Made by a program: the position numbers and the translations under genes. The notes below the pieces were generated by a model, which had not been told where the DNA came from, searched no databases, and was given only the letters and a program-made list of their open reading frames with translations. From Saprospiraceae bacterium (GTDB lineage Bacteria > Bacteroidota > Bacteroidia > Chitinophagales > Saprospiraceae), in contig JAGNXB010000007.1 of the NCBI GenBank assembly GCA_017985675.1, positions 55,648 through 92,441 on the forward strand: DNA of 36,794 nt. Direction: 5' to 3'. Of the stretch, positions 34,182-36,794 are shown in pieces; positions within the stretch are counted from its first letter, which is position 1, and each line of letters begins with the position of its first letter.

Positions 34182-35087
34182 ATGTTAACCAGTTTTCGCG
34201 ACATCTTTACAATAATAAAAACGGCTTTTCGGGAGTGGATATCCAAGGACCCCTTCAAGGAAAGTGCAGTTATCGCTTATTATGCTATTTTTTCAATACC
34301 CGGACTACTTATTGTCATTGTTGCTATTGCAGGCCATTTTTTTGGAAGTCAGGTAGTCACTGCACACTTGCATGACCAGATTGTGGACACCATGGGCAAG
34401 GATATTGCCACCCAAATTCAACTCATGTTAGTTCGATCGGATGAAGCAGAAAAATCTATCTTAGCTACACTGATTGGTTTAATCACTATATTTATTGGTG
34501 CAACAGGTGTGTTTACACAATTTCAATCCGCCATTAATACAATATGGGGAGTGACGGCCGACAAATCAAAGTCCGGCATCTGGAAATTTTTTAAAGCAAG
34601 GGCTTTTTCTTTTGGCATTGTCGTTTCGATTGCCTTTATGTTAATGGTATCCCTTGTTGTCTCCACTATGATATCTGCATTTAGTAACTGGATTTCAAGA
34701 CTTTTTTCGGATGAACTAGTCGTACTTTTTCAACTAATGAATGCCATCATATCTTTGAGCATATTGACCTTTATGTTTGCCTTGGTTTTTAAAGTAATAC
34801 CGGATGCCAAAATAAAATGGAAACATGTGTGGATTGGCTCCTTCGTCACAGCATTTCTTTTTGAATTAGGTAAGTTTGGCTTGGGGTATTATTTTGGTGC
34901 TGCAAATCCTGGTACAGGATATGGGGCCGCAGGGTCAGTCATTCTTATCTTATTGTGGGTATCGTATTCGTCTATGATAGTCTTTTATGGTGCTGAGTTT
35001 ACCAGAGCTTATGCAGATAAGGTCACAGGCACAGTAGGCCCTAACGAAAATGCCATAATTGATGATACGATCCATGAACATAAATAA
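34182..35087 (+). CDS. YihY/BrkB-family inner-membrane protein
   Basis: 301 residues with about six membrane spans. The family features are an N-terminal FREWISKDPFKESAVIAYYAIFSIPGLL (the AYY-FS-P block), a central FIGATGVFTQFQSAINTIWGV, and a C-terminal KWKHVWIGSFVTAFLFELGKFGLGYYFG followed by GAAGSVILILLWVSYSSMIVFYGAEFTRAY. Once annotated as RNase BN, the family is now regarded as membrane proteins of uncertain, perhaps transport, function. It could in principle be an exporter, but nothing ties it to the nearby peptides. It is transcribed alone. Confidence 0.92.
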   Translation: MLTSFRDIFTIIKTAFREWISKDPFKESAVIAYYAIFSIPGLLIVIVAIAGHFFGSQVVTAHLHDQIVDTMGKDIATQIQLMLVRSDEAEKSILATLIGLITIFIGATGVFTQFQSAINTIWGVTADKSKSGIWKFFKARAFSFGIVVSIAFMLMVSLVVSTMISAFSNWISRLFSDELVVLFQLMNAIISLSILTFMFALVFKVIPDAKIKWKHVWIGSFVTAFLFELGKFGLGYYFGAANPGTGYGAAGSVILILLWVSYSSMIVFYGAEFTRAYADKVTGTVGPNENAIIDDTIHEHK

Positions 35088-35152
35088 AAAGCATCCCTCA
35101 CAACAACCTTTGTTACAGCTCTATTTCTATTTTTTTTGAACGGGACTCTTTA

Positions 35153-35764
35153 ATGAAAGAAGGGAATATATTTATTCGATTAAAAAATGGATTGTCCGTT
35201 AGTGACAGTGCCTTTGATCGGATGTATTCCAAACGAATCCAAGTTGCCTCCGAGTTTTATTTTACACCTGTGGAGGTAGCTATTCAAGCAAGTTTATTTT
35301 TATCTGAACATCTGAATCCACATATTTTGGATATTGGTTCCGGAGCCGGTAAATTTTGTCTAATTGGTGCTGCTGTCTCTCAGGGCCATTATACGGGTGT
35401 GGAACACGATTCGACTTTACATGTCAGCGCATTGAAATTGGCTAAAAAATTAACAGCCAAAAATGTGACGTTTATTCATAGTAATATCTCTTCCATATTG
35501 TTCAAAGATTATACCGCCTTTTTTCTATTTAACCCCTTTTTAGAACTACTTCAACAAGCCAATGCGGGTAATGATGATCGAGCATTACTCAAGGCTAAAT
35601 ACAAGTATTATACCCAATTTGTTTTTGAACAGCTTCGGGATATGCCCGCAGGCACGCGATTAGCTACCTATTTTGCACATCCAGGTACAGTGCCACCCAA
35701 TTATGATCTGCACTCCACTTCCTTCGAAGACAAACTAAAATGTTGGATAAAAGGAGGTATATAA
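35153..35764 (+). CDS. Class I SAM-dependent methyltransferase
   Basis: 203 residues. SAM-binding motif I, HILDIGSGAGKFCLIGA, lies about 58-74, followed by an acidic residue after the second strand (YTGVEHD). Motif IV is replaced by FFLFNPF (about 122-128), where NPF may hold the catalytic-site Asn/Pro. The N-terminal 40 residues (KRIQVASEFYFTPVEVAIQAS) may form the cap or substrate site. No membrane span or signal. The substrate is unknown. It starts 65 bp after the YihY gene and could be co-transcribed with it. Confidence 0.82.
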   Translation: MKEGNIFIRLKNGLSVSDSAFDRMYSKRIQVASEFYFTPVEVAIQASLFLSEHLNPHILDIGSGAGKFCLIGAAVSQGHYTGVEHDSTLHVSALKLAKKLTAKNVTFIHSNISSILFKDYTAFFLFNPFLELLQQANAGNDDRALLKAKYKYYTQFVFEQLRDMPAGTRLATYFAHPGTVPPNYDLHSTSFEDKLKCWIKGGI

Positions 35765-35849
35765 TTTAATGGTTCAGCCCAATTCATCATTGTTGACTGC
35801 GCAACCATGACCCCTTACTTTTACCTTATCCCCTTACTATTTACCGCCT

Positions 35850-35945
35850 CTCAAACCCTACATACTCAAAACCTCCCCTCAAAACCTCAAACCCTACTCA
35901 ATACCTTCCCTCAAACCCTCAAACCCTCCATACTCAAACCCTCCC
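35850..35945. repeat. CTCAAACCCTC-type low-complexity repeat
   Basis: Degenerate CTCAAACCCTC / CTCAAAACCTC units run up to one base before the stop of the minus-strand rluF gene. The reverse complement (GAGGGTTTGAG, GAGGTTTTGAG) also occurs at about 15850-15876 inside the large repeat tract. A plus-strand 69-codon frame here is spurious. Confidence 0.8.
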
Positions 35946-35946
35946 C

Positions 35947-36687
35947 TCACAATCTCTTCAACTCCGAAGCCTCCTTCGTCTTGGATGATTCAGCAACAAG
36001 ATGCAACATGGTTTGAATTTCTTTTTCCGTAAAAAACCGCCATTTCCCAACGGCTAATTTCCCTAATGAAATATGCATGATACGGACACGGGTCAGGGTT
36101 TTTACCTCGTACCCAAGGGCCTCTGCCATACGTCGTATCTGACGATTTAATCCCTGCTTCAAAATTATGCGGAATGTATTTTTACCTTCCTGACGTACAT
36201 CACAGGGTTGGGTTACTGTTTCCAGAATGTGCACACCGCTTCGCATTTTCCGGACAAATTCCGGAGTGACCGGTTTATCTACCGTCACGATATATTCTTT
36301 ATCGTGATTGTTTCCGGCGCGCAATATTTTATTGACAATATCCCCGTCGTTCGTCAGGAAGATAAGCCCGTCCGAATCCTTGTCCAGACGGCCGATAGGA
36401 AAAATGCGCTCCGGAAAATGCAAAAAGTCAATGATATTTGATTTGTCTTTCCGATCTGTGGTTGAGGTGATTCCTCTTGGCTTGTTTAGAGCCAAATAGA
36501 CGGTCTTTTTTTTGTGCTTTATAGGTTTGCCATCGAGTTTGACAACATCCCCGGGCTGGACCCGATTCCCTTTTTGGGCTATTCGTCCATTCAGCGAAAC
36601 GCGTTTTTGTTCGATCAGCTTATCTGCTTCCCGACGCGAGCAAATGCCTGTTTCGCTGATATACTTGTTTAGACTTTTATCGTCCAT
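35947..36687 (-). CDS. rluF: 23S rRNA pseudouridine(2604) synthase RluF
   Basis: 246 residues. An N-terminal S4 RNA-binding domain (about 5-60, LNKYISETGICSRREADKLI) is followed by the pseudouridine synthase domain, with catalytic Asp102 in IGRLDKDSDGLIFLTNDGD. KEYIVTVDKPVTPEFVRKM and QGLNRQIRRMAEALGYEV match the RluF branch of the RsuA/RluB/E/F family closely (compared with E. coli RluF from memory). It isomerises U2604 of 23S rRNA; some RluF enzymes also act on tRNA-Tyr. It is shorter than the E. coli protein because it lacks the basic C-terminal tail. Cytoplasmic. A GAGGGTTTGAG-like repeat abuts its stop codon. Confidence 0.94.
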   Translation of the reverse strand: MDDKSLNKYISETGICSRREADKLIEQKRVSLNGRIAQKGNRVQPGDVVKLDGKPIKHKKKTVYLALNKPRGITSTTDRKDKSNIIDFLHFPERIFPIGRLDKDSDGLIFLTNDGDIVNKILRAGNNHDKEYIVTVDKPVTPEFVRKMRSGVHILETVTQPCDVRQEGKNTFRIILKQGLNRQIRRMAEALGYEVKTLTRVRIMHISLGKLAVGKWRFFTEKEIQTMLHLVAESSKTKEASELKRL

Positions 36688-36794
36688 CGGGTAAAATTAG
36701 TGTTTTGAATTGGAGTAGCTGTCATCATCCCTGACACCTGATCCTTCATCCCTTTTACGATTCCGGAATATTCGGAGATGCCTAAATCATTTAA

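Noticed and set aside
35807..36016. Plus-strand 69-codon frame
   Set aside because: Translation of the CTCAAACCCTC low-complexity tract running into the rluF antisense strand.

Overview
The window is about 36.8 kb of chromosome from a member of the Bacteroidota. It is probably a Saprospiria/Saprospiraceae-type or related environmental lineage; the phylum is well supported, the family is inference. The evidence is three type A and one type B (gliding-type) type IX secretion C-terminal domains, many Bacteroidota-style lipoproteins, TAnnTTTG promoter boxes, few Shine-Dalgarno sites, two TPR-containing sensor kinases and several DUF3494 ice-binding-like domains. No rRNA, tRNA, CRISPR array, phage or intact insertion sequence was seen.

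Layout. 1-5900 (minus strand) is an envelope and stress block: a coiled-coil lipoprotein, a CsbD-like protein, a DUF3494 lipoprotein co-transcribed with an OmpA-type barrel protein, and small membrane proteins including a 39-codon gene at 4537-4656. 6088-7966 (plus) pairs a lipoprotein with a secreted M64-type metallopeptidase. 8208-13383 (minus) holds a TPR/kinase/receiver/AraC hybrid regulator, a cupin, a membrane protein and a diheme cytochrome c. 13691-15382 is a fused formimidoyltransferase-cyclodeaminase. 15400-16110 is a tandem-repeat tract with no credible genes. 16168-20051 (minus) carries an alpha-toroid protein with a methyltransferase, then a SIMPL-domain protein with an FKBP lipoprotein, and an acidic protein. 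20605-30348 (plus) encodes large exported proteins: a 707-residue type B T9SS protein, a frameshifted double-DUF3494 protein, and a 1495-residue choice-of-anchor I protein. 30517-33879 is a signalling locus. 34182-36687 holds YihY/BrkB, a methyltransferase and RluF.

The most interesting system is at 30517-33879. A TPR-sensor histidine kinase and a NarL/LuxR-type response regulator flank two tiny duplicated genes. Each encodes a 20-residue peptide with a KKLTKKQ-x-TTV-x-GGG double-glycine leader and only four or five residues after the glycines (GPILQ and GLKWN). Between the copies, substitutions inside the peptide are mostly synonymous while those just upstream are not, so the peptide itself appears selected. 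This looks like a candidate peptide-signalling cassette (propeptide, kinase, regulator). The function is inference; no exporter or peptidase is visible in the window.

Intergenic DNA is rich in heptanucleotide arrays (TACTTTC-type at 1-77, 4363-4487, 8056-8091 and 18262-18457; a GGTAANN-type at about 21066-21262), an 88/73-bp repeat tract, and GAGGGTTTGAG-like low-complexity tracts. These generate many spurious open frames.
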